Assembly: GCA_003228685.1 (NCBI GenBank)
Contig: QIFC01000016.1
Span: 1-39,250 of the forward strand
Direction of reading: 5' to 3'
Origin: Chloroflexota bacterium
GTDB taxonomy: Bacteria; Chloroflexota; Dehalococcoidia; DSTF01; RBG-16-68-14
DNA: 39,250 nucleotides
The position numbers and the translations under genes were made by a program. Under the pieces are notes generated by a model. That model saw nothing but the letters and a program-made list of their open reading frames with translations, had not been told where the DNA came from and ran no database searches. Below, piece after piece: positions 26,275-35,501 of the stretch (the stretch's first letter is position 1; every line of letters starts with the position of its first letter).

Positions 26275-27456
26275 ATGAGCCAGCAGCAAGAGTCAGCCAT
26301 ACGTGAGCCAGCGGCACTCAGCCGCTGGCTCGCCGCATCCTATGCGATCGCCCGGAGCGCACTCGCCGGGCGACAAGTAGCGGCCCTCAAGGTCGCTGCG
26401 CAGTCGGCCTCATTTCGGCGCGGCCTACGCTACTTCTACTTCGTGGCACTGGTCCTCTTACTCGGTACACTCGGGCTGCTCGCGGCAGGGACGGCACCCA
26501 CCCTCTTCGGCTACAACAACTACGTCATCAACGGCGGCAGCATGGAGCCGAGCCTCCAAGTTGGGAGCATTGCGATCACCAGGGGGACGAGCCCCTTCGC
26601 TCTAGAAGTCGGTGACATTATCGCGAGGAACGATCCCCCAGATGGCTCGCCTGTTCTCCATCGCGTCGTTGAGATCACGAACGTCGATGGGCAACGCGCA
26701 TTCGTTACACAAGGCGATCAGAATCGCACTCCGGACACAATTCCGATTGTGCTTGCCGGTACCGGCGACAGAGTGGTCTACAGCGTGCCGTATGCCGGCT
26801 ACATCTTGAACTTCGCGCGCAGCTGGTTGGGGCGCGTGATCCTGCTGGGCGTCCCGGTTGCCTTACTAGCTATCACTTCTGCCGTGCAGGCCGGCGGCTG
26901 GCTGAAGCGCAGGAGCAAGGCTAGCGCCGGGACCGCAACGGAACCCACTCCCCTGCGACAGGCCGCTCCGGCTGAAGCCACTGCTTCGGAGACATCAGAG
27001 GAGAGCCAAGAAGAACCCGTCGCCATCAAGGCCGCGCGGCAAGTGACATCGCCGGAGACGGACGACAAGCCGTCCGCCATCGAGGCTGCGCAACCAGACG
27101 CACCAGCCGAAAGCGAAGACGAGCCCGTCGCCATCGAGGCCGTGCTGCAAGAGACACTGCCGGAGACCAAAGACGAACCGGCCCCGGAAACGCTGCCCGG
27201 CGTACCGGACAATCCGTTCCCGATCGAGGCTGCGCTTGCGGCGAAGGCGAACGAGAAACAGGACCACGAACTGCCTCAAGACGCAGATCCCAGCGAGACG
27301 CCAGGACAAGGAGGCGAGCGGCCAGCGCTTCGTAACGTACCTCTTCCTGAGACTCCGGACGACGTCCCTGTCTTCCTCCTTGACCAGCTCAGACGGCGGC
27401 GCGGGGCCAGCCCGACCTCGCGTCCGCAGGAGCCGGACGAGCGGCGCGTTGCGTAG
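26275..27456 (+). CDS. SipW-type signal peptidase I with long acidic cytosolic tail
   Basis: A 393-aa S26B (ER/archaeal-type) signal peptidase. TM1 is at ~53-72. The catalytic Ser89 lies in INGGSMEPSLQVGSIA, and His129 in SPVLHRVVEI replaces the Lys of ordinary type I peptidases; GDQN (147-150) is the third box. TM2 is at ~187-206. After this the protein continues for ~185 residues of acidic, Pro/Ala/Glu-rich sequence with imperfect repeats (EDEPVAIEAVLQETLPETKD), predicted cytosolic. Ordinary SipW ends soon after TM2, so the tail is unusual. It probably processes the proteins at 25674 and 27449. Confidence 0.9.
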   Translation: MSQQQESAIREPAALSRWLAASYAIARSALAGRQVAALKVAAQSASFRRGLRYFYFVALVLLLGTLGLLAAGTAPTLFGYNNYVINGGSMEPSLQVGSIAITRGTSPFALEVGDIIARNDPPDGSPVLHRVVEITNVDGQRAFVTQGDQNRTPDTIPIVLAGTGDRVVYSVPYAGYILNFARSWLGRVILLGVPVALLAITSAVQAGGWLKRRSKASAGTATEPTPLRQAAPAEATASETSEESQEEPVAIKAARQVTSPETDDKPSAIEAAQPDAPAESEDEPVAIEAVLQETLPETKDEPAPETLPGVPDNPFPIEAALAAKANEKQDHELPQDADPSETPGQGGERPALRNVPLPETPDDVPVFLLDQLRRRRGASPTSRPQEPDERRVA

Positions 27457-28801
27457 CGTCAGCGTCTTACTCGTTGTTGTCGGCCTGGCCACCGTCGTGG
27501 CCGGAGCAACCGCGTACGGCGGTCGGGCGACGTTCAACGACCAGGCCTCCATCACCGGCAACACATTCACGTCAGATTCCTGTTTCAGCAGCGGAGACAC
27601 AGGATTCCTGGACCCAACCGCGCAGGCAGCCGACAGCGGTGGCGACGGCAACGGCTACGAAATCAACCCCACCTACGGCTTTGGTAACGGAATCTTGTAT
27701 GCCGAGAATTGGAATGGCGCCGGCGACCGCCACCGCTACTACAACTACGGCGTGTCGATCCCTGCCGGCTGTCCCATCGCCGGCATCGAGGTGCGACTCG
27801 ACTGGTTCATGGACAGCACGTTTGGGGCCAACAGTATGGACGTAGAACTCTCCTGGGACGGCGGCGCCTCCTGGACCGCCGCCAAAACAGACTCGGTAGA
27901 GACCACAACCGAGCATACTGCCGTGTTGGGCAGCTCGTCAGATGGCTGGGGACGCACATGGACCGCTACGGAGCTGAACAACGCAAACTTCCGCGTGCGT
28001 GTCACATCTAACAGTAGTAGCAGCTTCCGCGATTTCTTCCTGGAATGGGTACCCCTAAAGGCCTACTACGGGCCTGTTCCGCCAACAGACACGCCTACCA
28101 ACACGCCAACGAGCACCCAGACACCTACGGTCACGCAGACACCAACCATCACGCAGACGCCTACGATCACGCCCACGCCTGCGCCAAGCGTAAGTCAGGC
28201 TAATGCCTGGACGACGGGCCTCACGCATACGACAGGTAGCGGCAGCAACCGACTGCTGATCCTTGTAGTGGCCTACGAGAACAGCTCCGACCCGGGCGTC
28301 TCCTCTGTCACCTACGGAGGGCAGGCCATGACGTTCATTGTGGGTGATGTGTCCGCCGCCACCTTCTACGCCCGCGTTGAACTGTGGTACTTGAACGAAG
28401 CGGGCATAGCCGCGGCGTCAGGAAACACGTTCGCGGTCACATGGGGTGGCCCATCCCCAGGCCGGCAGATGTTCGCCGCAGTGACCTACGCTGACGTGAA
28501 TCAGACTACGCCAATCTCTGACAGCTCGTCGGCCTCAACAGGCAGTTCGACGCCGAACCCGTTGACCACTGGCGTCACTGTGACGAACGGCTCCATGGCA
28601 GTCGCTGCTGCCATCGCCGGCAGCGGAGGATTGTATAGCTGGAATAATGCGTGGACCGAGCGTACCGAACAGACGTCTGAGAGTTCCACCACCATGTCCT
28701 CCGCCGATCATCCTGCCACGGCCGGCGGAACGGACACGGCAAGCGCTACACACTCGGGACCGAACCGCCAGGCTATCGTCGCCGCGGTCCTTGCGCCCTA
28801 G
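27449..28801 (+). CDS. SipW-dependent surface protein with Thr/Pro linker
   Basis: A 450-aa protein starting at TTG 27449, overlapping the sipW stop by 8 bp. The signal peptide (SVSVLLVVVGLATVVAGATA) leads to RATFNDQASITGNTFTSDSC, a SipW-substrate signature. Domain 1 (~40-210) is beta-rich and ends FFLEWVPLKAYYGPV. A Thr/Pro linker with TQTPT repeats spans ~212-248. Domain 2 (~250-450) is another beta domain (RLLILVVAYENSSDPGVSSV, VTYGGQAM). It has no transmembrane anchor. A fibre-associated or adhesive role is inferred. Longer in-frame starts upstream lie inside sipW and would precede the signal peptide. Confidence 0.8.
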   Translation: MRSVSVLLVVVGLATVVAGATAYGGRATFNDQASITGNTFTSDSCFSSGDTGFLDPTAQAADSGGDGNGYEINPTYGFGNGILYAENWNGAGDRHRYYNYGVSIPAGCPIAGIEVRLDWFMDSTFGANSMDVELSWDGGASWTAAKTDSVETTTEHTAVLGSSSDGWGRTWTATELNNANFRVRVTSNSSSSFRDFFLEWVPLKAYYGPVPPTDTPTNTPTSTQTPTVTQTPTITQTPTITPTPAPSVSQANAWTTGLTHTTGSGSNRLLILVVAYENSSDPGVSSVTYGGQAMTFIVGDVSAATFYARVELWYLNEAGIAAASGNTFAVTWGGPSPGRQMFAAVTYADVNQTTPISDSSSASTGSSTPNPLTTGVTVTNGSMAVAAAIAGSGGLYSWNNAWTERTEQTSESSTTMSSADHPATAGGTDTASATHSGPNRQAIVAAVLAP

Positions 28802-28853
28802 CCAGGCCAGCGTCAGTGACAGAGCGATCGACACGCCCCACAGCTAGCGACGT

Positions 28854-28910
28854 GGCTTCCAAGACACCTTCTTGGAGTGGGTGCCCGTGAAGGTGTACTA
28901 CGGCCCGTAG
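28854..28910 (+). pseudogene. Remnant of a second surface-protein gene
   Basis: Eighteen codons plus stop read GFQDTFLEWVPVKVYYGP, nearly the same as the end of domain 1 of the preceding gene (FRDFFLEWVPLKAYYGP at ~28029-28076). A TAG lies just upstream (28845-28847) and nothing else of the domain remains. It is probably the 3' end of a paralogue lost by deletion or recombination. Confidence 0.7.
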
Positions 28911-28922
28911 TTAAGGCCCGAG

Positions 28923-29762
28923 CTAGCGCGCCCGCTCGTTGCCGAGGCGGAGGAGCGCCTCGATCGACGCCTCCGGCACGGGCGTGTGCTGCCCGCCGGG
29001 GAACGGTTCGTCGGGGCCGTGGAGGCCGTGGTAGTCGCTCCCGCCTAGTGGCAGCAGGTCGTGCTTTTCGGCGAGCTGGCGCAGGCGCTCGACTTCGTCC
29101 GGCGCGTAGTCCTTGTAGTAGACCTCCATCGCCACCATGCCCGCCGCTTTCAGCTCCGCGAGCATGCCATCAAGGTTCTCGAGGTCGCGAGGATGCGCAA
29201 TGCACGCTATGGCGCCCATGCGGACGAGGGTCTCCACAGCTTCGACAGGCGTCATCTTGTCGCGCTCGACATAGGCGGGCCCGTTGCGAGCGATGTACTT
29301 GTCGAACGCCTCCTTGATCGTCTCCACCTCGCCGTTGTCGAGCAGCGCCTGGGCGATGTGCGGCCGGCCGACGGACGCCTCGCCGGCGATACGCCGCACC
29401 TGCTCCCAACTGATCTCTTTTCCCATCTCTTGCAGCTTCTTGACGATCCCCTCGCCTCGTCCCAGCCGGCCATCCCTGAGCTTCTTCAGGATCTCCTGCA
29501 ACTCGGGCTGGTCGGGGTCCAAGAACAGGCCGAGCATATGGATCTCCGCGCCTGGGATGTCCGTCCCCAATTCCACGCCTGGGATGAGCGTAAAGTCGGG
29601 CTCGATGGCGCCCCTCGCCTCTTCGAGGCCCTCCGTGGAATCGTGGTCGGTCAGCGCCATCACGCGCACGCCCTGCTCATAGGCCAGCTTGACCAGTTCA
29701 ACCGGCGACAGGATGCCGTCAGACGCCGTGCTGTGGCAGTGAAAGTCGCCCTTAGATACCAT
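28923..29762 (-). CDS. PHP-domain phosphoesterase (TrpH/YciV-like)
   Basis: A 279-aa PHP-domain metal hydrolase. The four motifs are visible: DFHCHSTASDG, ALTDHDSTEGL, PGVELGTDI, and later ACIAHPRDLE and LGGSDYHG. This matches the TrpH/YciV group, some members of which hydrolyse 3',5'-nucleoside bisphosphates or the 5' ends of short RNAs. It overlaps ymdB by 11 bp and shares the transcript with rny, which fits an RNA-metabolism role; the exact substrate is inferred. Confidence 0.9.
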   Translation of the reverse strand: MVSKGDFHCHSTASDGILSPVELVKLAYEQGVRVMALTDHDSTEGLEEARGAIEPDFTLIPGVELGTDIPGAEIHMLGLFLDPDQPELQEILKKLRDGRLGRGEGIVKKLQEMGKEISWEQVRRIAGEASVGRPHIAQALLDNGEVETIKEAFDKYIARNGPAYVERDKMTPVEAVETLVRMGAIACIAHPRDLENLDGMLAELKAAGMVAMEVYYKDYAPDEVERLRQLAEKHDLLPLGGSDYHGLHGPDEPFPGGQHTPVPEASIEALLRLGNERAR

Positions 29763-30534
29763 CCCGTTCGAACTCCCTATCGACTCTCGTAATGCTCAGC
29801 GCCCGCCCCGTGGACTCGTTGATATCGATCAGCACGGCGTTGAACTGCACGATCTTGCTCTTTTCGGCTACGGGCAGCCGTGTCGGCATGCCCGTCAGAA
29901 ACCGCCCGATCACGGCGTCGACCTCGACCCCGATGATCGAGTCCTTGGGGCCGACCATGCCAACGTCGGTCACGAAGGCGGTGCCCTCCGGCAGTAGCTG
30001 CGCGTCCGCCGTCGGCACATGCGTATGCGTCCCGACGACGGCGGTGACGCGCCCGTCAAGGTAGCGCCCCATCGCGACTTTCTCGCTCGTCGCCTCGGCA
30101 TGCATGTCGACGAACACGATATCGTGCTCGCCGACCGATTCCAGCTCCGCGTCGGCGGCCTGGAACGGACAGTCGATTGCCGGCATGAACGTGCGGCCCT
30201 GGAGGTTTAGCACGGTCACGCCCTCCTTCTTGAGCGAGCCTCGTCCGGGTGCGCGTGCGGGATAGTTGGCAGGCCGCAGGATCGCGACCTCTTCCTCAAG
30301 CACAGGGATGATCTCGCGCTGGTCCCAAATGTGGTTCCCTGAGGTGATCACGTCCGTGCCGGCGTCGAACAGCACCTGTGCCGTCTTCTCGGTCATCCCC
30401 CGGCCGGCCGCCGAGTTCTCGCCGTTGGCGATCACGAAATCGATAGCCAGCTCTTCCTTGAGCGCGGGCAGCAGGGCAGCCACGGCCTGACGGCCGGGCT
30501 TGCCCATCACGTCGCCGATCATGAGGAGCTTCAC
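29752..30534 (-). CDS. ymdB: YmdB-family metallophosphoesterase
   Basis: A 260-aa calcineurin-like phosphoesterase of the YmdB family (2',3'-cyclic nucleotide phosphodiesterase activity known in Bacillus, where it affects biofilm versus motility). Metal-site residues are visible: D8 (IGDVMG), E39-N40 (NGEN), N67-H68 (SGNHIW), and the histidines in DMHAEATSEK and VGTHTHVPTAD. It lies 29 bp after rny in the same direction, the conserved rny-ymdB arrangement. Confidence 0.93.
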   Translation of the reverse strand: MKLLMIGDVMGKPGRQAVAALLPALKEELAIDFVIANGENSAAGRGMTEKTAQVLFDAGTDVITSGNHIWDQREIIPVLEEEVAILRPANYPARAPGRGSLKKEGVTVLNLQGRTFMPAIDCPFQAADAELESVGEHDIVFVDMHAEATSEKVAMGRYLDGRVTAVVGTHTHVPTADAQLLPEGTAFVTDVGMVGPKDSIIGVEVDAVIGRFLTGMPTRLPVAEKSKIVQFNAVLIDINESTGRALSITRVDREFERDGI

Positions 30535-30563
30535 GGTTGCTCGGACCCGAGGCGCGCCGTCGC

Positions 30564-32093
30564 CTACCGGGCGTACTCGACCGCACGCGTCTCACGCACC
30601 ACGGTCACCTTGATCTGGCCCGGATAGTCGAGCGACTCCTCGATCTTCTTGCTGACGTCGCGTGCGAGCCGCATCGCGTCGACATCGTCGATCGTCTCTG
30701 GTTTCACGATCACGCGCACCTCGCGGCCGGCCTGGATCGCGAACGCCTTCTCGACGCCATCGAAACCGTTCGCAACGCCTTCCAACGCCTCCAGGCGCTT
30801 GATGTAGAACTCCAGCGTCTCCTGTCGCGCGCCCGGCCTGGCGCCGCTGATCGCGTCGGCGATCTGGACGACCACCGCTTCGACTGTCGTCGGCTCCACT
30901 TCGTCGTGGTGCGCCTCAATGCAGTGCACCACGGCCTGGGGGACCTTAAAACTTCTGGCTAGCTCCGCGCCCAGGAGCGCATGCGTGCCCTCCACCTCAT
31001 GGTCGAGCGCCTTGCCAAGGTCGTGGAGCAGCCCTCCGCGGCGGCAAACGTCCACATCGGCCTTGATCTCCGATGCCAGCATGCCCGCGATGTGGGCGCT
31101 CTCAATGGCATGCTGAAGCTGGTTCTGACCGTACGACGTACGGTACTTCAGCCGCCCAAACGTCTTCACCACCTCCGGGTGCAGACCAACGCACTTGGCC
31201 TCGATCATCGCCTCTTCGCCGGCCTCAACGATGGTCTTCTCCACTTCTTCGCGCGCTTTCTCCACCATCTCTTCAACACGCGTTGGATGGATCCGGCCGT
31301 CCTGAACGAGCCTGCTCAACGCAACTCTCGCGATCTCCCGGCGTACTGGGTCGAAGCAGGCGAGCGCTACGGCGTCGGGCGTGTCATCGATAATCAAGTC
31401 GACACCCGTCGCAGCTTCGAGCGCGCGAATGTTGCGCCCTTCACGGCCGATAATGCGGCCCTTCATCTCATCGCTGGGAATAGGAACGACCGACACCGTC
31501 GTCTCGCCCACCACATCCGTAGTGAGGCGCTGCATGGATGACGCCAGGATCTCCCGAGCGCGCTCTTCCGCCTTCTCTTTCGTCTCCGCTTCTATGAGCC
31601 GGAGACGCCTGGTAGCATCTTCACGGATCTCACTGTCCAGCTCTTTGAGAAGAAGCTCCCGCGCCTCCTCCGCTGTAAGGCCGGCGACCCGTTCGGTCTC
31701 CCTAATTTGCTTCTGACGAAGCTCCTCTAGCTGTTCCTTCTGTTCATTCAGCTGATCCCGGCGCTGCTCAATCTCTTGTGTGCGGCGCTCTTGCGCTTCT
31801 AGCTTGCGGTCAAGGCTCTCTTCTTTGCTGGCTACGCGCTGCTCCTGCTTTTGAACGTTCCCTAGACGCCCCTTAAGCTCTGCCTCCGCCTGACTCCGTA
31901 GCCGAATTGCCTCCTCTTTGGCTTCAAGAACGGTCTCCCGTTCCGTTGCTTTCGCTTCCTCCAGAATGGCGGCGGCATCTCGCTCCGCACCCTCCACCTG
32001 GTCTTTATCCACTCGGAACTTGACGGCGTATCCGAGAAGAGCCCCTACCGCCAGCGCCACGGCGCCGATAACGACGCTTATTACGATGGCCAC
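30564..32093 (-). CDS. rny: Ribonuclease Y
   Basis: A membrane-bound endoribonuclease that starts bulk mRNA decay. The 509-aa protein has an N-terminal TM helix (VISVVIGAVALAVGALLGYA), a long Glu/Lys/Arg/Gln coiled coil (~30-190), a KH domain with GRIIGREGRNIRALE, and an HD domain with LLHDLGKALDHEVEGTHA holding the metal-binding His-Asp. Length matches the family (~510-520). A good promoter lies 75 bp upstream. It heads the rny-ymdB-PHP operon. Confidence 0.96.
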   Translation of the reverse strand: MAIVISVVIGAVALAVGALLGYAVKFRVDKDQVEGAERDAAAILEEAKATERETVLEAKEEAIRLRSQAEAELKGRLGNVQKQEQRVASKEESLDRKLEAQERRTQEIEQRRDQLNEQKEQLEELRQKQIRETERVAGLTAEEARELLLKELDSEIREDATRRLRLIEAETKEKAEERAREILASSMQRLTTDVVGETTVSVVPIPSDEMKGRIIGREGRNIRALEAATGVDLIIDDTPDAVALACFDPVRREIARVALSRLVQDGRIHPTRVEEMVEKAREEVEKTIVEAGEEAMIEAKCVGLHPEVVKTFGRLKYRTSYGQNQLQHAIESAHIAGMLASEIKADVDVCRRGGLLHDLGKALDHEVEGTHALLGAELARSFKVPQAVVHCIEAHHDEVEPTTVEAVVVQIADAISGARPGARQETLEFYIKRLEALEGVANGFDGVEKAFAIQAGREVRVIVKPETIDDVDAMRLARDVSKKIEESLDYPGQIKVTVVRETRAVEYAR

Positions 32094-32167
32094 TGGCTTA
32101 CCTCGCTTTCTATACGCGGTTTCTACGATACGTGAAATTCCTTTCCTATATCTGGGATCTCACACTC

Positions 32168-32197
32168 ATGATACGCGCCGCTTACAAAAGGTGTCAA
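32168..32197 (-). promoter_or_regulatory. Sigma70-like promoter of rny
   Basis: A perfect TTGACA (32197-32192) and TATCAT (32173-32168), 18 bp apart on the minus strand, in the gap between recX and rny. Transcription would start near 32160, giving a leader of ~70 nt. Confidence 0.75.
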
Positions 32198-32230
32198 GAA
32201 AACGTAACTGCGGGCGCCCGATCGACGCCG

Positions 32231-32869
32231 TCAGTCGATCGACGTGCCATCCGGCCCCCCGCCTAGCTCCTCCCAGCAGCGGTCGACCGTCTCCCGAGCT
32301 ACGCCGTAATCGAAGCCGCGGCTGCTCAGGAAGCGACCTAGACGCTCGCGGAACGTCTTGTATTGAAGGCCGCGTAGCGACCGCAGTCTGCCCGAGGCCG
32401 CCTCGTACGCTGCCTCCTCGTCAGAGATGGCGGACGTGGCCTCATTCGCCACCTGGGGCGCGATGCCTTTCAGGCGCAGCTCGCTCGCCAGCAAGCGGGC
32501 GGAGCGTGGCCTCGACGACTGGCGCGACTCGGCCCAAGAACGCGCGAACGCCTCGTCGTCGACGTAGCTCAGCTCCTTCAGCCGGTCGATTGTCGCGGCG
32601 ATGATCTCGGGCTCGAAGCTCTTGCGTTTCAGCCGGTCGCGCAGCTCGTGGACGCTGCGGGGCCCGTACGAGAGGAGCCGAACGGCAGCGTCCATCGCCC
32701 GCCGTCGCGCATCCGCGTCCGCCAACTCAGCCAACTCTTCCTCCGTCACCGTTCTGCCAGGCCGGATGCCGCGTTCGGCGGCCAACTTCGCGCTAAGTTC
32801 CAACACCGGCTCGCCATCGATAAACACATTCACGCGCCCGCGCTTGCGCTTGATGTCCGTCACGATCAT
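32231..32869 (-). CDS. recX: Regulatory protein RecX
   Basis: A 212-aa RecA modulator. The N-terminal extension IVTDIKRKRGRVNVFIDGEP precedes the three-helix repeats: AAVRLLSYGPRSVHELRDRL, IDRLKELSYVDDEAFARSWA and LLASELRLKGIAPQVANEAT. The ATG at 32869 has GGAGG 5 nt upstream and overlaps the previous stop (ATGA). RecX usually follows recA directly. Here one gene for a flippase-like protein intervenes, but all three are co-directional. Confidence 0.93.
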   Translation of the reverse strand: MIVTDIKRKRGRVNVFIDGEPVLELSAKLAAERGIRPGRTVTEEELAELADADARRRAMDAAVRLLSYGPRSVHELRDRLKRKSFEPEIIAATIDRLKELSYVDDEAFARSWAESRQSSRPRSARLLASELRLKGIAPQVANEATSAISDEEAAYEAASGRLRSLRGLQYKTFRERLGRFLSSRGFDYGVARETVDRCWEELGGGPDGTSID

Positions 32870-33897
32870 GGCGCCTCCGGTTGGGCGCTGGAGTCCGCCT
32901 CTTGTGGCGCCCTCACGTAGAAGATCTCGCCGGGGCTGAGACGCAGCGCCCACATCGCTACGAGACCCACGAGCGTAATCCAGATGATGAAGGAGAGGTG
33001 GGTGGCGATTGCATACCCCCCAGCAAGAGCCGCGTCCACGCCCAGCAACACGAGCAGCTCCTGCATCGCCACCTCGTACGGCCCGATGCCAGAAGGCGTA
33101 ATCGGGATCGAGACGGCGAAGTTCACCGCCATCATCACCAGCAAGTAGTCCGCGAAGTCCAGGCTGAGGCCAAACGCTTCGCCGAAGAGCAGGTACGAGC
33201 AGGCCTCCAGCAGCCAGCCCCCCATCGACAACACCATCGCCGGCACGGCCAACCTTGGCTCGCGCAGCGCGCGCATCCCGTCCAGGAAGCGATCGATGGC
33301 GATGGAAGCCGATGCCTTGATGTCGCTTGAGAACCAGCGGAAGGGGTACGCGCCCATCAGCCAGCCGGGCCGCACCCAACGCGCGCCGGCAAGCCCCAGA
33401 GCGAGACCGAATAGAGCGAGGCCCGCCACCGTCCAAAACGGCACGAGCAACACGCCCGGTATCGCCCCCAGCGAAAACGCGAACACCAGCAGGAGTACGA
33501 ACGTCAGGCCGTCCAGCAGGGTCTCCACGACGATCACGGTCGCGGTCAGTTCCGAGCGGGGTATCTTGTAGCGCTGGGCCGTCGTCTGAATGCGCACCAC
33601 GTCGCCCGCCCGCAGCGGCAGTACCGCGTTTGCCATGTTGTGGACCAGGAAGATGCCCAGCAGGCCCAGAAACGGGACGTCCCGGTGGCCGCCTAGCAAG
33701 ATGCGCCAGCGCGCCGTGTGCAGCGCCTTGGCGATCGTGAACACGACCAGGGCCGGAGGCACCCAGAGCCAGTTCGCATCGGGCAGCGTAGCCAACGCGT
33801 CGCCGATGTCAACCCGCCACGCCAGCAGCCCGAGAAACCCGCCGGTCACGGCAAGCTGGAACCAGATGCGCCCCGCGCCCAGCTTGCTCTTCAGCAC
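32866..33897 (-). CDS. Lysylphosphatidylglycerol synthase TM-region/flippase-like protein
   Basis: A 343-aa integral membrane protein of the UPF0104/AglD-type family with ~8 TM segments. Conserved features: LHTARWRILLGGHRDVPFLG, NMANAVLPLRAGDVVRI in the N-terminal third, and SIPITPSGIGPYEVAMQELL near the C-terminus. There is no aminoacyl-transfer domain, so it is not a full MprF; a lipid-linked sugar or lipid flippase role is inferred from relatives. GTG start with GAGGGAG upstream. It lies between recA and recX with a hairpin before it. Confidence 0.88.
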   Translation of the reverse strand: MLKSKLGAGRIWFQLAVTGGFLGLLAWRVDIGDALATLPDANWLWVPPALVVFTIAKALHTARWRILLGGHRDVPFLGLLGIFLVHNMANAVLPLRAGDVVRIQTTAQRYKIPRSELTATVIVVETLLDGLTFVLLLVFAFSLGAIPGVLLVPFWTVAGLALFGLALGLAGARWVRPGWLMGAYPFRWFSSDIKASASIAIDRFLDGMRALREPRLAVPAMVLSMGGWLLEACSYLLFGEAFGLSLDFADYLLVMMAVNFAVSIPITPSGIGPYEVAMQELLVLLGVDAALAGGYAIATHLSFIIWITLVGLVAMWALRLSPGEIFYVRAPQEADSSAQPEAP

Positions 33898-33983
33898 CAG
33901 CGCCAGCTCCCTCTGCTACGCCGTCTTGGCATCATCGAATTGCGGTTGTCGGCGCTAGCATAGGCACGCCCGCGCCTGGGACG

Positions 33984-34017
33984 CAACAGGCCAGGGTCGT
34001 TGTGCCCTGGCCTGTTG
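33984..34017. terminator. Strong hairpin after recA
   Basis: CAACAGGCCAGGG and CCCTGGCCTGTTG form a perfect 13-bp stem with an 8-nt loop between recA and the flippase-like gene. There is no T-run, so it may attenuate or stabilise the 3' end rather than terminate completely. Confidence 0.6.
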
Positions 34018-34055
34018 ATAGCTGCTGATGGCCGCCGCGCTGCGCCAGCACGCGC

Positions 34056-35174
34056 CTACTCGACGAGCTCTTCTGCCGGCGCCTTCTGCTCCGCGTGCTG
34101 GTCCCCATGCTCCGCCTGATCCTTCGGCGCCGCATCGCCCGCCGCTTCCGGTTTCGGAACGAGCCCGGACGCCTCGCGGATCTCTCTCTCGATCTCGGCG
34201 GTGAGCGTAGGGTTCTCCCGCAGATACGCTTTCGAGTTCTCGCGGCCCTGGCCGAGCCGCAGGTCGCCGTAGCTGAAAAAGGAACCCATCTTCTTGATCG
34301 TCTCCAGCTCCACCCCCATGTCGAGCAGGTCGCCTTCGCGGCTGATGCCCGCGTGTGTCTTGTCGAACATGATGTCGAACTCGGCCTGGCGGAACGGCGC
34401 CGCTACTTTGTTCTTCACGACCTTGGCCCGCACCCGCAGGCCGATCGGCGTCTGCTGCTGCTTTAGCGTCTCGATCCGGCGCAGATCGATGCGCACCGAG
34501 CTGTAGAACTTCAGCGCCCGGCCGCCGGGCGTCGTCTCCGGGTTGCCGAACACCACACCGATCTTTTCGCGTAGTTGGTTGATGAAGATCACCGCCGTTC
34601 GTGAACGGGAGATAGCGCCCGTCAGCTTCCGCAGCGCCTGCGACATCAGCCGCGCCTGCAGGCCCGGCAGCGAGTCTCCCATCTCGCCCTCGATCTCCGC
34701 GCGCGGCACGAGCGCCGCGACGCTATCGATAATGATGACGTCGACAGCGTTGCTACGTACGAGCGCCTCCGTGATCTCGAGCGCCTGCTCGCCTGTGTCC
34801 GGCTGCGACACCAGCAGGTCGTCGACCTTGACGCCGAGCGCGGCGGCGTACGTCGGCTCCAGCGCGTGCTCGACATCGATGTAGGCCGCCGTGCCGCCCA
34901 GCGCCTGCGCTTCCGCGACGATGTGCTGCGCCAGCGTCGACTTGCCGGCCGACTCAGGGCCGAAGATTTCCGTAACGCGCGAACGTGGTATGCCGCCTAC
35001 GCCCAGAGCGATATCGAGCGAGATCGAGCCCGTGGGGATCGCCTCTATGTTGAGCTGCGCCTCAGATTCACCCAAGCGCATGATCGCGCCCTGGCCGAAC
35101 CGCTTTTCAATCTCGCCCAGCGTGTCTTTGAGGGTTTCTGCGCGCTTCTTCTCGCTCTTGTCTTCCTTTGCCAT
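34056..35174 (-). CDS. recA: Recombinase RecA
   Basis: It forms the ATP-dependent strand-exchange filament and drives LexA cleavage. The 372-aa protein has Walker [10 protein letters not shown] (72-80), the Walker B region [20 protein letters not shown], loop L1 ([18 protein letters not shown]) and L2 ([20 protein letters not shown]). The C-terminus is an acidic tail ([20 protein letters not shown]). AGGAGG precedes the ATG. No intein. No clear LexA box was found upstream. Confidence 0.97.
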   Translation of the reverse strand: MAKEDKSEKKRAETLKDTLGEIEKRFGQGAIMRLGESEAQLNIEAIPTGSISLDIALGVGGIPRSRVTEIFGPESAGKSTLAQHIVAEAQALGGTAAYIDVEHALEPTYAAALGVKVDDLLVSQPDTGEQALEITEALVRSNAVDVIIIDSVAALVPRAEIEGEMGDSLPGLQARLMSQALRKLTGAISRSRTAVIFINQLREKIGVVFGNPETTPGGRALKFYSSVRIDLRRIETLKQQQTPIGLRVRAKVVKNKVAAPFRQAEFDIMFDKTHAGISREGDLLDMGVELETIKKMGSFFSYGDLRLGQGRENSKAYLRENPTLTAEIEREIREASGLVPKPEAAGDAAPKDQAEHGDQHAEQKAPAEELVE

Positions 35175-35193
35175 GTGGGGCCTCCTGGCACTG

Positions 35194-35199
35194 ATTGTA
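35194..35199 (-). promoter_or_regulatory. Possible recA -10 element
   Basis: TACAAT on the minus strand, ~20 bp before the recA ATG. It would give a very short leader starting around the AGGAGG. No good -35 is visible, so this is tentative. Confidence 0.3.
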
Positions 35200-35246
35200 C
35201 CTCAATTTCGAAGCTAGACTAGCATAAACGTTCTTATCGCGCAACT

Positions 35247-35468
35247 GTGGATGCCTTGGCAAGGCAGCATGAGACCAGCCACGAGAACGCGAATGGCAAC
35301 ATGCTCGACTGGGTATTCAGGGAGCTTCTGGAGATTCAGGAGATCTCCGCCGAGACGATAGGTGATGGTACTGAGGTGTTCTTTCGCTTTCTGGACGAAC
35401 CGTCCGAAGTCGAGCTAGAACTGCTGCGCGAGACGCACACGCACGCCTGGTGGAGAGACGACGCCTAA
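35247..35468 (+). CDS. Small hypothetical protein
   Basis: A 73-codon frame from GTG, or 55 codons from the ATG at 35301 (MLDWVFRELLEIQEISAETI). The product is acidic with alternating helix/strand character (EVFFRFLDEPSEVELELLRE). There is no clear ribosome binding site for either start and no recognised family. It is divergent from recA. Confidence 0.4.
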   Translation: MDALARQHETSHENANGNMLDWVFRELLEIQEISAETIGDGTEVFFRFLDEPSEVELELLRETHTHAWWRDDA

Positions 35469-35501
35469 TCACGAGAAACACGCCCGGCTAGCGGAAGCTT
35501 T

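Noticed and set aside
32870-33436. N-terminal extension of recX across the flippase-like gene
   Set aside because: Arginine/glycine-rich shadow sequence. The ATG at 32869 with GGAGG and an ATGA overlap is clearly the real start.
35200-35246. GAACGTTT upstream of recA as a LexA box
   Set aside because: It does not give the GAAC-N4-GTTC symmetry; only one half-site is present.
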